Below, piece after piece: positions 8,464 through 18,397 of a DNA stretch of 64,000 nucleotides. The translations under genes and the position numbers were made by a program. The stretch is from Microbacterium sp. MAH-37. GTDB lineage: Bacteria > Actinomycetota > Actinomycetes > Actinomycetales > Microbacteriaceae. The notes under the pieces were generated by a model. That model made no database searches, had not been told where the DNA came from, and saw only the letters and a list, made by a program, of their open reading frames with translations. Within the stretch, counting starts at the first letter, position 1, and each line of letters starts with the position of its first letter. The DNA is taken from the NCBI RefSeq assembly GCF_009758255.1, contig NZ_WSEN01000007.1, positions 1-64,000 of the forward strand. The letters are read 5' to 3'.

Positions 8464-8469
8464 AAAGTA
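8464..8469 (-). promoter_or_regulatory. -10 box of the trp leader transcript
   Basis: On the minus strand TACTTT is followed by six bases and then the trpL ATG, placing the likely transcription start on or next to the initiator A. No convincing -35 hexamer is visible. Confidence 0.55.
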
Positions 8470-8509
8470 CCACACAGGCGGCATCCGGCCCAGGCGTGTG
8501 ACGCCCGGG

Positions 8510-8515
8510 TACGCT
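8510..8515 (+). promoter_or_regulatory. -10 box of ispG
   Basis: TACGCT is separated by six bases from the GTG at 8522. It lies about 40 bp from the divergent trp leader promoter, so the two genes share a short control region. Confidence 0.5.
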
Positions 8516-8521
8516 GGAGGG

Positions 8522-9673
8522 GTGCCAGCAGTGAACCTGGGGATGCCGCGCGTCCCGGAAGTCCTCGCGCCTCGTCGCAAGTCCCGTCAGATCCGGGTCG
8601 GCAAGGTGCTCGTCGGCGGCGACGCCCCCGTCAGCGTCCAGTCGATGACCACGACGAAGACCACCGACATCAATGGCACCCTGCAGCAGATCGCCGAGCT
8701 CACCGCCTCGGGCTGTGAGATCGTGCGCGTCGCGGTGCCGTCGCAGGACGACGCCGATGTGCTGCACATCATCGCTAAGAAGAGCCAGATCCCGGTCATC
8801 GCCGACATCCACTTCCAGCCGAAGTACGTGTTCCAGGCGATCGACGCAGGATGCGGCGCGGTGCGCGTCAACCCCGGCAACATCCGCAAGTTCGACGACC
8901 AGGTCGGCGCCATCGCCAAGGCGGCGAAGGATGCCGGGGTCTCGCTGCGCATCGGCGTGAACGCGGGCTCGCTCGACCGCCGGCTGCTCGAGAAGTACGG
9001 CAAGGCGACCCCTGAGGCGCTCGTGGAGAGCGCCGTCTGGGAGGCGTCGCTGTTCGAGGAGCACGACTTCCACGACTTCAAGATCTCGGTCAAGCACAAC
9101 GATCCCGTCGTCATGGTCAAGGCGTACCGCATGCTCGCCGAGCGCGGCGACTGGCCGCTGCACCTCGGCGTGACCGAGGCCGGCCCCGCGTTCCAGGGCA
9201 CGATCAAGAGCGCCACGGCGTTCGGCATCCTGCTCGGCGAGGGCATCGGAGACACCATCCGCGTGTCGCTCTCGGCGCCGCCGGCCGAGGAGGTCAAGGT
9301 CGGCCACCAGATCCTGCAGTCGCTGAACCTGCGCGAGCGCAAGCTCGAGATCGTCTCCTGCCCGTCCTGCGGGCGCGCCCAGGTCGACGTGTACACGCTC
9401 GCCGACGACGTCACCGAGGGCTTGAAGGACATGACCGTGCCGCTGCGCGTCGCCGTCATGGGTTGCGTCGTGAACGGTCCCGGCGAGGCCCGCGAGGCCG
9501 ACCTCGGCGTCGCCTCCGGCAACGGCAAGGGTCAGATCTTCGTCAAGGGCGAGGTCATCAAGACCGTGCCGGAGGCGGACATCGTCGCCACGCTCATCGA
9601 GGAGGCGAACCGCATCGCCGCCGAGATGGGCCCCGACGCCCCGCTCGGCACCGCGCAGGTCGTCACCAGCTGA
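8522..9673 (+). CDS. ispG: (E)-4-hydroxy-3-methylbut-2-enyl-diphosphate synthase
   Basis: IspG (GcpE) is the [4Fe-4S] enzyme of the penultimate MEP-pathway step, converting methylerythritol cyclodiphosphate to HMBPP in the cytoplasm. The 383-aa protein begins [13 protein letters not shown] and shows the TIM-barrel motifs [24 protein letters not shown] and GVTEAGPA. The cluster ligands are the CPSCGR pair and the Cys of [11 protein letters not shown]. The GTG at 8522 is chosen because it follows TACGCT by six bases and gives the usual actinobacterial N-terminus. A second GTG at 8531 would lie about ten bases after GGAGG and is possible. dxr, earlier in the window, belongs to the same pathway. 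Confidence 0.95.
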   Translation: MPAVNLGMPRVPEVLAPRRKSRQIRVGKVLVGGDAPVSVQSMTTTKTTDINGTLQQIAELTASGCEIVRVAVPSQDDADVLHIIAKKSQIPVIADIHFQPKYVFQAIDAGCGAVRVNPGNIRKFDDQVGAIAKAAKDAGVSLRIGVNAGSLDRRLLEKYGKATPEALVESAVWEASLFEEHDFHDFKISVKHNDPVVMVKAYRMLAERGDWPLHLGVTEAGPAFQGTIKSATAFGILLGEGIGDTIRVSLSAPPAEEVKVGHQILQSLNLRERKLEIVSCPSCGRAQVDVYTLADDVTEGLKDMTVPLRVAVMGCVVNGPGEAREADLGVASGNGKGQIFVKGEVIKTVPEADIVATLIEEANRIAAEMGPDAPLGTAQVVTS

Positions 9674-9680
9674 CCGACGC

Positions 9681-9703
9681 CGGACATGTCCGATCACGGA
9701 CAT
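9681..9703. promoter_or_regulatory. Palindrome and hairpin after ispG
   Basis: CGGACATGTCCG (9681-9692) is a perfect 12-base palindrome. Its right part ATGTCCG also pairs with CGGACAT at 9697-9703 across a four-base loop. It may be a weak terminator of ispG or an operator for the secreted protease gene that starts about 90 bp downstream. Confidence 0.35.
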
Positions 9704-9794
9704 CGGAATTCCTTGTGAGTCTCACAGCCACTTGATTCACTGCTCATGAGTTCAGGCACCCCAGGCCTGGCGAAGAGTAAGGAGATCAGTGCTG

Positions 9795-11120
9795 ATGAAA
9801 CTCTCGATCAAGACACCCCTCGCGATCGCCTCGATCGCAGCCCTCGCGGTCACCGGCTTCGGAGCGTCCGCCGCCTCAGCGGCGACCGCTCGGACGGCGC
9901 CCGTGACTCCGGCGTCCATCGCGTCCCCGTCGGATGCCCAGGATGCGGCGTCTGCGCGCGCACAGTTCAACGAGTATCTGAAGACCGCCGATCTCGATGA
10001 CGCGACCCGGGCGGAGTACGAGGCGATCGGCGCCTCGGACGAGTCGTTCCGAGCCGCCGTGCAGACCGAACTCGCCGCCGTGCGCGAGACGCTGCGCGAC
10101 GCCGGGATCTCGGAGGGGATGGCCGGCGCCATCGACCCGGGTGACTACGAGTGCAGCACGAGCGAGCTGACGACGTGGGCGCGCGCCAAGCTGGCGGCCG
10201 TGGACCCGCAGTCGTGGCAGTGGTACAACAACGGCCTGCTCGGTGTCTCGCCCGCGCTGTTCCTGCAGTACTGGACGCTGATGAAGACCCCGACCGACCC
10301 GCACGACGCCCAGTTCGGGGTGAACGGCGACAAGACGAACGAGATGTCGCGCACGTTCCGCGCGCTGGAGAGCTTCTGGGGCATCGACGACAGCGAGATC
10401 GGCCTGGTTCCGTTCGACGCGAAGGTGTTCGCCGACACGCCCGAAGCGGCGGCAGACCGGCAGTTCGTCTACGACAAGTTCGGCGAGGTCAACGGCCTGA
10501 TCTCCATCCTGATGATGCTCTCGGTGGAGAGCGGCGTGAAGGCGGGCTGGGTGGACGGCTTCCCCGGCGGCGTCGACAACCCCCTGTTCACGCTGAACGC
10601 GTTCGCGCTCGACCCGGACCGCGCAGGCGACAGCACGGGGATGCTCGCGGACCTCGGGATCACCCGCCGCGTCGCGATGGGTGTGGGGCTGAGCAGCATG
10701 TGGAGCGAGATCGGACTCGGCTCGGTCGGTGACCGCGCAGTGCTCGGTCACGAGTACGCTCACCAGGTGCAGTACACGCACGACCTGTTCGAGACGGATC
10801 TGACCGATGAGTCAGAGCAGACCCGCAGGTCCGAACTGATGGCGGACGCCTTCAGCACGTACTTCACGGTCAGCAAGCGCGGCGAGTCGCTGAACAAGGC
10901 ATCGGCGCTGCAGGCCATGCAGTCGTTCTACACCGTCGGCGACTGCTCGTTCGAGAACCCCGGTCACCACGGGACTCCGAACCAGCGCTACGCCAGCTCG
11001 GCGTGGGCGGCGGACTTCGTGAAGGCGCAGGAGAACCAGGGGCACATCATCGCCACCGAGGACCTCGCCACCGAGTGGGAGCGGGTCTTCCCCGAGCTCA
11101 TCGCCCCGGACGCGGAGTGA
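9795..11120 (+). CDS. Secreted HExxH zinc metalloprotease
   Basis: The 441-aa product has a Sec-type signal peptide (basic MKLSIK, hydrophobic core, cleavage near ASAASAA) and is therefore extracellular. A zinc-binding HEYAHQVQ motif lies at residues 319-323. The downstream ELMADAFSTYF supplies a Glu, as in gluzincin-like neutral zinc metallopeptidases. The substrate is unknown. The region between signal and active site (residues 35-300) is mostly unfamiliar, with FFEGxD-type metalloprotease features not obvious, and the C-terminus carries GHHGTPNQRYAS, a conserved feature of this group. AAGGAG precedes the start. The GTG at 9789 would add two residues and is equally placed. The gene stands alone, converging on a LuxR-type regulator. 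Confidence 0.7.
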   Translation: MKLSIKTPLAIASIAALAVTGFGASAASAATARTAPVTPASIASPSDAQDAASARAQFNEYLKTADLDDATRAEYEAIGASDESFRAAVQTELAAVRETLRDAGISEGMAGAIDPGDYECSTSELTTWARAKLAAVDPQSWQWYNNGLLGVSPALFLQYWTLMKTPTDPHDAQFGVNGDKTNEMSRTFRALESFWGIDDSEIGLVPFDAKVFADTPEAAADRQFVYDKFGEVNGLISILMMLSVESGVKAGWVDGFPGGVDNPLFTLNAFALDPDRAGDSTGMLADLGITRRVAMGVGLSSMWSEIGLGSVGDRAVLGHEYAHQVQYTHDLFETDLTDESEQTRRSELMADAFSTYFTVSKRGESLNKASALQAMQSFYTVGDCSFENPGHHGTPNQRYASSAWAADFVKAQENQGHIIATEDLATEWERVFPELIAPDAE

Positions 11121-11171
11121 CCTCGCCGTATCCGTGACCGAACCGCGCGCATGACCGTGGCGGCCGTCGAG

Positions 11172-12122
11172 TCACACCCAGCCCTGCATGGCCAGCTGCA
11201 GACCCAGCTGGAACCTGGTGTCCACACCGAGGTGCTCCTGTAGAGCGGTGACTCGGCGGCCGACCGTGCGTTCCGAGACGCCCAGCTCGCGGGCGATGGC
11301 CCGGTCGGTGATCCCTAGGCTGAGCAATCGGACCAGCTCGCGGTGCTCCTCCGGCGCGGGATGGCGCACCGACTCCAGGGCGCTGCCCGGGTCGAAGGGC
11401 AGCGCCAGCTGCCAGAACGTCTGGAAGACCGCCCGCCACGAGGCGACCAGCCGACGGCTGCGCATGAACGCGAGATGGATGGGCTCATCGTTGTCGTACG
11501 AGACGTTCAGGGTCGCGCAGTCGTCGGCGATGACGAGATTCACCGGCACGCGGGGGAGCACCCTGGCCTGCTCTCCTGCCGCGACGCACTCTGTCGTGAC
11601 GGCCAGAGCCGACTCGTTCTCGAACAGTCGGCTGTGGTACACGACCTGCACGCTCACACCGCGGTCCAGGGCATCCAGCAGGCCATGCGCGGGTTCGATC
11701 GTCATCCCGGCTCGCGGACCGATCGAGAGCGCGAGGATCTCGCGTCGTGCCTGCGCGATGTGGGCGTCGAACTCCCGGCTCGCGGCCGGTCCGGAGAGCA
11801 CCTCCACGCCGACCTCCTGACCACGAGCCGTGCGCCAGATCGCCATCAGATCATCGATGGCGAGCTGCGCGGCGACGGCCCGCTGGGTGTGCTGGTCCGC
11901 GATCTCCTGCAGCGGACCGGCCGGCGGCACGATGTCGACTGATCCGGCATGCACGACGGCCAGCCCTGCCGCGAGGAGAGTGCGCAGCGCGGCAGTGTCG
12001 ATCTGCTCGAGCGGGAGCGGGCCCATGCTCGCCAGGTGGGCGTACAGCGTACGGGAATCGTCGTCGATGCCGGGCAGGTCGTAGTGCGCGGGGAGCAGCA
12101 GCCGCGGGATGCGTTCGTTCAC
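11172..12122 (-). CDS. LuxR-type HTH regulator with TrmB-like sensor region
   Basis: This is a predicted cytoplasmic transcription factor of 316 aa. The C-terminal 65 residues form a LuxR/GerE helix-turn-helix (LSLGITDRAIARELGVSERTVGRRV). The N-terminal part is not a response-regulator receiver. It has a short winged-helix-like start, and the middle (SREFDAHIAQARREILALS, GVSVQVVYHSRLFE) resembles the PLD-like sensor region of TrmB-related actinobacterial regulators. The GTG at 12122 is preferred because AGGTGA lies at a suitable distance upstream, while the ATG 12 codons earlier lacks a site. The ligand is unknown. It converges on the secreted protease and diverges from the alaX-like gene. 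Confidence 0.72.
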   Translation of the reverse strand: MNERIPRLLLPAHYDLPGIDDDSRTLYAHLASMGPLPLEQIDTAALRTLLAAGLAVVHAGSVDIVPPAGPLQEIADQHTQRAVAAQLAIDDLMAIWRTARGQEVGVEVLSGPAASREFDAHIAQARREILALSIGPRAGMTIEPAHGLLDALDRGVSVQVVYHSRLFENESALAVTTECVAAGEQARVLPRVPVNLVIADDCATLNVSYDNDEPIHLAFMRSRRLVASWRAVFQTFWQLALPFDPGSALESVRHPAPEEHRELVRLLSLGITDRAIARELGVSERTVGRRVTALQEHLGVDTRFQLGLQLAMQGWV

Positions 12123-12220
12123 TTCACGGTCACCTCGGGTCGGACGTGGCGGGAGCATCCGATGCCTCAGCGTATCGCGCGCTGATGCCGCGGACGCCGC
12201 CCGCGTGGAAGCATGGAGTC

Positions 12221-13087
12221 ATGCATCCCGATGTCCTCGCGCGCCCCACGACCGTCACGTTCCCCACCGGAGCTCTGCGGGCGGATGCCCGGGTGCTCGC
12301 GGTGCAGGGGGACGTCGTGGTCACCGATGCCACCCCGTTCCACCCCGTGGATCACACCTGGCCCGATCAGCCGGGTGACTCAGGGACGATCGTGGTCGGT
12401 GCGGATGAGGTCGCGGTGGCGGAGGCCGTGATGGCGGCGATCAGCGACGACGGCGCCTTCGCTGTCGGGACCGACATCCCGGTCAAGCGCGGCGCCGAGG
12501 GCTGGACGTGGCTGGTCGCCCACCGCATGGACGGCGAGATCCCGGCATCCGTCGTCGCGGGGTCCACTGCGGCGCTCGAGGTGGACGCGGATCGCCGTGC
12601 CGGGCTGAGCCGCGGGCACACGGCCTGCCATCTGGCATCCCTCGCCCTCGATCTCGCACTGGCGGACCTGTGGCGCAAGGACCCGGGGCCGGATGCTCTC
12701 GGCAATCCGGATTTCGAGGGCCGAGCGAATCAGACCAGCTTCATCCACGCCGACGGCGCCGTCGACGAGTATCGCCTCGGCAAGAGCCTGCGCAAGGCGG
12801 GCTTCGACACCGAGACGTTCGCCGCGAGCATGGCGGAGCGCGAGGCGGCGATCAACGGCACGCTGGCCTCGTGGGTGTCGTCCGGGGCACCGAGCCGTGT
12901 GGTCGTCGACGGTCCGACGATCATCGACATGCGGCGCTGGGAGTGCGAGCTGCCCGAGGGCACCGCGTCGATCCCGTGCGGCGGCACGCACGCCTCCTCG
13001 CTCGCGGAGTTCGCCTCGATCACCGTCTCGCTGGACCTCTCCGACCCTCAGCTGCTGGTCATGACGACGACGGCCGTTCCGGCCTGA
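12221..13087 (+). CDS. Alanyl-tRNA editing protein (AlaX-like)
   Basis: This is a freestanding homologue of the AlaRS editing domain, expected to hydrolyse mischarged Ser- or Gly-tRNA(Ala). The 288-aa protein has the two zinc-binding motifs of the family, HTACH in SRGHTACHLASLAL and the C-x3-H of CGGTHASSLAEF, with the intervening EYRLGKSLRKAGFD region. It has no aminoacylation core, so it works in trans. The ATG at 12221 gives the normal N-terminus beginning HPDVLARPTTVTFP. The frame stays open further upstream, but that part is not family-like. Confidence 0.8.
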   Translation: MHPDVLARPTTVTFPTGALRADARVLAVQGDVVVTDATPFHPVDHTWPDQPGDSGTIVVGADEVAVAEAVMAAISDDGAFAVGTDIPVKRGAEGWTWLVAHRMDGEIPASVVAGSTAALEVDADRRAGLSRGHTACHLASLALDLALADLWRKDPGPDALGNPDFEGRANQTSFIHADGAVDEYRLGKSLRKAGFDTETFAASMAEREAAINGTLASWVSSGAPSRVVVDGPTIIDMRRWECELPEGTASIPCGGTHASSLAEFASITVSLDLSDPQLLVMTTTAVPA

Positions 13088-13091
13088 GGTC

Positions 13092-14435
13092 TCAGGCCGT
13101 CGCGCGGCCGTCGAGACCGTGCTCGTCGAGCCAGGTGTGCCAGGGTGACACCGTCTCGACGAACGCGATCGCGTCGAACGCCGCGCGCACCGGCAGCGGC
13201 TGCAGCACGTCCCCGTTCTGAAGCCCGGCGGTCCGATCCAGCGCCTCGGCCGCCGCCGGCGTCGCCTGACGCAGATCCACGACGAAGTCGCCGACACCCG
13301 CGCGGGCGAATGCCGCATCCGCGCTGTCCGGACGCGCGGGTTCGAGAGGCTGCACGAACGGCCGGGAGTGACCGGGGGCGTCCGCAGGATCCGGCCGGTG
13401 CAGCCACGCGTCACCACCCCCGAACGAGGTGCCGATCGCGACGTAGTCCGACCCGAACCGGTCTGAGAGGTGCCCGCCGAGAGTGATCATCGGATCGGGC
13501 ACGTACGGCGGCGCTGAGAACGGCGTGTGCTGCACGTGTCCGTTCGCTGCGGCCACGAGGATGCGCGGCTCGTCGCGCAACATCCGCTCGACCGCATCCG
13601 CCATCCAGAGATCCCGGATGTTGGCGGGCGGCCAGGTGCGGACCGGCCCGACGGCCATCGCACGCAGGAAGTCGTCGGCGGCACGTGCGCTCTCCGCCGC
13701 ATGGATCGCGGAGTCGACACGGCGCACCGCCGACCGGCCGCCGCCGCACCGCGCGACCAGGTCCGGCCGGAGCGCCCGCATCCGTGCGGTGAGATCTCCG
13801 ATGGCTGCCACGATCTCATTGCGCCGCTCGGGCGGGAGGGCGAGGTAGGCCTGGATGGCCGGTGCCGCCTGCACCAGCCCGGTACGATCCGCGGGGAGAT
13901 GGTCGAACAGTGGGACGACGCTCGCGCGGACGTGTGCCGCGTACGCCGGGTCGGCCTCGTCGAGAACCTCCAGTGCGGCGAGGATGCCGGGAAGAGCGCT
14001 GGCCGAGGAATCCGGCACGTCCATCCCGGCGAATCGCACCGGGATGCCGCGGACGTTCTGTTCTCGCATCCAGGTGACCTGATCGAGCATCTCCTCGCAG
14101 GCGTCGAAGCGGTAGGTGATCCCGCGACTGAGCACCTCGCGCAGTCCCGTGCCACCGTGACGCAGCCAGCGATCCACGCCGAGCCCTTCCGGCTGCCCGC
14201 TCTCCATCACCAGGGCGGTGAACCCTGCACGGCGCACCAGGAAGCGGAACACACGGTGCCGCAGAGCGAGGAACTCGTGCACGCGATGCATCGACTCGCC
14301 GATCGCGACGATGCGCGCGTCGCCGATGATGCCGAGGAGCGGCTCGAGGTCGCTGTCGTCTGGTTCGTCCGGATCCAGGGTGCGCAGCCGGTGCGCGTCG
14401 GTGCGGAGCCAGGAGACGAGCGGGTCTGCAGTCAC
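13092..14435 (-). CDS. Erythromycin esterase family protein
   Basis: This 447-aa protein belongs to the EreA/EreB-like family, which includes macrolide-lactone hydrolases and succinoglycan-synthesis-related proteins. Characteristic pieces are IVAIGESMHRVHEF near the N-terminus (the conserved Glu and His of the active-site region), the GITYRFDACEEM segment, and ILVAAANGHVQHTPF toward the C-terminus. The GTG at 14435 follows TACCAT by six bases, favouring a leaderless start. The frame extends upstream, but that part overlaps the divergent ydcF-like gene and is not homologous. Whether it hydrolyses macrolides cannot be told, since many chromosomal members are uncharacterised. Its end lies four bases from the end of the convergent alaX-like gene. 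Confidence 0.78.
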   Translation of the reverse strand: MTADPLVSWLRTDAHRLRTLDPDEPDDSDLEPLLGIIGDARIVAIGESMHRVHEFLALRHRVFRFLVRRAGFTALVMESGQPEGLGVDRWLRHGGTGLREVLSRGITYRFDACEEMLDQVTWMREQNVRGIPVRFAGMDVPDSSASALPGILAALEVLDEADPAYAAHVRASVVPLFDHLPADRTGLVQAAPAIQAYLALPPERRNEIVAAIGDLTARMRALRPDLVARCGGGRSAVRRVDSAIHAAESARAADDFLRAMAVGPVRTWPPANIRDLWMADAVERMLRDEPRILVAAANGHVQHTPFSAPPYVPDPMITLGGHLSDRFGSDYVAIGTSFGGGDAWLHRPDPADAPGHSRPFVQPLEPARPDSADAAFARAGVGDFVVDLRQATPAAAEALDRTAGLQNGDVLQPLPVRAAFDAIAFVETVSPWHTWLDEHGLDGRATA

Positions 14436-14523
14436 AGCAGGATGGTACGCCGCGCGAGGTCTCCACACGTCCGGCGTCGACCCCGCTGCCTTCTTCCTCG
14501 TCGAGGGAGTAGCGTCGTTGCCT

Positions 14524-16130
<1,607 letters not shown>

Positions 16131-16146
16131 GCGCGCCGATCGTCGA

Positions 16147-17031
16147 TCAGCCGCGGAGGAACCCCAATACCGCGTCGACGTACGCCGAGGGGCGCTCGAC
16201 GAACGCGAAGTGGCCCGCCTCGGCGATCGTGGCCACCGAGCCTCGGGTCGCCGCGCGGTAGTCCGCCACGATCGCCGGGGCGGCGACGAGGTCCGCCTCA
16301 CCGTGTACCAGCATCGACGGCATGGTCAGGTCTGCCAGACGCGGCAGCCGGTCCACGTACATGTCGGCCAGCAGCACGCGATGCGACCACGACTTCGACC
16401 AGTCCAGCTCGTCGGGTGCGGCATCCGCGATCTCCTCGTAGCGCCTTCGCCCGTCCGCGTCGGCGAAGAACAGGTCGAGGTACTGCGCGCCGAGCGGCGT
16501 CATCGCCTCCCACGACCGGTCCTCCGCGGTGAGCCGGTCCCCGCGCGCCGCGATCTCGCGGCAGCGCGCGGCCTCCTCCGGCATTCCGGCGGCATCGAGC
16601 ATGGCGGCGGCGCGCGGCAGGCGATGCCGGTCGGTCGCGTCCGTGTCGAGCGCGGGGCAGTCCAGGACCAGCCGGGTGACGGCGCCGGGGTGCGCCAGCG
16701 CGTAGTCGAGCGCATACGCGCCACCGGAGGAGTGCCCGATGAGCGACCACGCCCCGATGCCGAGTGCCTCGCGCAGCTGTTCGAAGTCCTCGATCAGCAC
16801 CGGCACGCTCAGGGCGGGTTCCTCCGGCAGCGCGTCCGAGCGTCCGACGCCGCGCTGATCGACGCCGATGACGCGCACGCCGCGACCCGCGAACAGGTCG
16901 CCGACCGACTCCATGAAGTCCCAGGACGGGTTGCCCGGTCCGCCGTGGATGAACAGCAGCGGCTCGCCGCCTGAGGGGCCGCGCTCGTCGACGAAGATCC
17001 CGGTTCCGTTGATGTGCAGCGTCTGACCCAT
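16147..17031 (-). CDS. Alpha/beta hydrolase, proline iminopeptidase-like
   Basis: The 294-aa protein has the S33-peptidase/alpha-beta hydrolase hallmarks: an oxyanion-hole HGGPG after the second strand, GVDQRGVGRSD, and the nucleophile elbow GHSSGG. The Asp-containing VHGEADLVAA and the catalytic His of GHFAFVERP complete the triad. The HGGPG plus DQRG pattern suggests an aminopeptidase acting on N-terminal proline, but many such proteins are lactonases or esterases. No signal peptide is present, so it is cytoplasmic. TAACCT lies eight bases before the ATG. It follows the broken carbamoyltransferase gene on the same strand. Confidence 0.82.
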   Translation of the reverse strand: MGQTLHINGTGIFVDERGPSGGEPLLFIHGGPGNPSWDFMESVGDLFAGRGVRVIGVDQRGVGRSDALPEEPALSVPVLIEDFEQLREALGIGAWSLIGHSSGGAYALDYALAHPGAVTRLVLDCPALDTDATDRHRLPRAAAMLDAAGMPEEAARCREIAARGDRLTAEDRSWEAMTPLGAQYLDLFFADADGRRRYEEIADAAPDELDWSKSWSHRVLLADMYVDRLPRLADLTMPSMLVHGEADLVAAPAIVADYRAATRGSVATIAEAGHFAFVERPSAYVDAVLGFLRG

Positions 17032-17081
17032 GGTTCCGGAGGTTAGCAGCGCAGTCCCGGAACGTCAGTCGGTCTTGTACA

Positions 17082-17895
17082 TCAGCCGAGGCACACCGAC
17101 AGGACCGCCTGCTGCGCCGGCAGGAGCGTCCTCTTGAAGCCGTGGCCGGCGAAGGCGGGATGCCGGAACGCGTCCGCGGTGGCCTCCCGGCCGGCGACGT
17201 GCGGGGGGACGGGGGATGAACTGCGCGTCGGCGGGCGCGGCGTCGAGTAGCGCGGCAGTGATCCGGAACGGTGCGAGAGCCTCGGCATGAGGGCCTGGCC
17301 CATCCGTGATGATGACGTCCGCCGTCGTGATCGCGCGAGCGAGGTCTTCGGTGTTCACGAGCCCGGGCGTCGCGAGTTCGGGCGGGCAGCACTGCATGAG
17401 GTGGAGGCCCAGCACGTCGCTGATCTCCTGCCAGGCGCGGGCGATGTTGCCATCGGCACCGACGAACAGGAATCTCAGCGACTGCGGCTCGCGGGTGCGG
17501 CTGAGCGCGTACACGTCGCCGATGACCTCGCAGGGATGGTTCAGCTCGGTCATCGCATTGACGACGGGGATCGGGCTGGACGCGGCGAGCTCCTCGATGA
17601 TCTGCATGCGCTGCCGCACGATCAGGACATCCGCCCAGGAGGCCAGATACCCGGCGACGTCGGCGAGGGCCTCGGGCTTCTCCAGTGACTCGGTCGGAAA
17701 CACGATCGGCTGCAGCCCCATCAGCTGCGCACCGCGTTCGAAGGAGACACGCGTGCGCAGGCTGCTCGGCGGGAAGAACATCACCGCACATCCCTCGCGA
17801 CGGGGGCCCGCGCCACGCTCGTACTCGTCTGCGAGGGCGAACACCCGCTCGACATCGGCGCGATCCCAGTCGGACAGGCGGATCAGATGGCGCAT
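17082..17895 (-). pseudogene. Aspartate/ornithine carbamoyltransferase family gene with a frameshift
   Basis: From the ATG at 17895 the product follows the carbamoyltransferase fold. The phosphate-binding SLRTR lies near residue 45 and ELNHPCEVIGDVYAL matches the HPxQ region. FVGADGNIARAW begins the second domain. It is not a typical ArgF or PyrB and may be an orphan paralogue. After QFIP (about residue 226) the frame turns into Arg/Pro-rich nonsense. The expected ending, including AGREATADAFRHPAFAGHGFK, continues in another frame to a stop at 17082. Removing one base from the six-G run at 17203-17208 restores it. TAGCAT six bases before the ATG suggests a leaderless start. Either the gene is recently broken or the run is a sequencing error. 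Confidence 0.75.
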
Positions 17896-17920
17896 CCGGC
17901 CATGCTATCCACGAGGCGGA

Positions 17921-18397
17921 TCAGCCGAGGGCCTTCGTCATCCGGAAGTTGGTGAGCTCGATGCCGTCGATCACCGGATGCTGCTCGGCCTCGACCACGA
18001 ATCCGGCATGCTCGAAGAACGGCCGGGCGGTGATGCTGACGTTCGAGGAGAGGCCCGTGGCGCCGGCATCCCGGGCCCTGGTCTCGAGCTCGGTCAAGAG
18101 TGCGCGGGCCAGGCCCCGGCGTGCGAAGCTCGGGGAGACGAACATCATGTCGATGTACCCCGCCGCGTTGACGTCGGAGAACCCCGCGACCTGTCCATCG
18201 ACCACGGCGACGATGCCGGCGAGCCGGTGCATCGCTGCGCTCCAGTCCGCGAGGCCGCGCTTCTCGGGCCGCGCCCATGCCGCGATCTGTTCCGGTGAGT
18301 AATCCTCGGCGGCGGTGACGGTCACGGCGTCGATGAACACCCGCAACGTCGCGGCCGCGTCGGCATCGCGGTAGTCGCGAATCAGGACGCCGCTCAC
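17921..18397 (-). CDS. GNAT family N-acetyltransferase
   Basis: This 158-aa protein has the GNAT fold. A V-IRDYRDADAAATL start is followed by the acetyl-CoA pyrophosphate-binding MMFVSPSFARRGLARALL (motif A, R/Q-x-x-G-x-A type) and the C-terminal FFEHAGF segment. The substrate cannot be inferred; small-molecule or protein amines are both possible. The GTG start overlaps the stop of the nucleotidyltransferase gene by four bases (GTGA), so the pair is translationally coupled. Confidence 0.85.
   Translation of the reverse strand: MSGVLIRDYRDADAAATLRVFIDAVTVTAAEDYSPEQIAAWARPEKRGLADWSAAMHRLAGIVAVVDGQVAGFSDVNAAGYIDMMFVSPSFARRGLARALLTELETRARDAGATGLSSNVSITARPFFEHAGFVVEAEQHPVIDGIELTNFRMTKALG

Noticed and set aside
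8341..8521. A T-box or other tRNA-sensing riboswitch in the trpEG leader
   Set aside because: No specifier-loop or T-box core is visible, and the tandem Trp codons with alternative hairpins explain the region fully.
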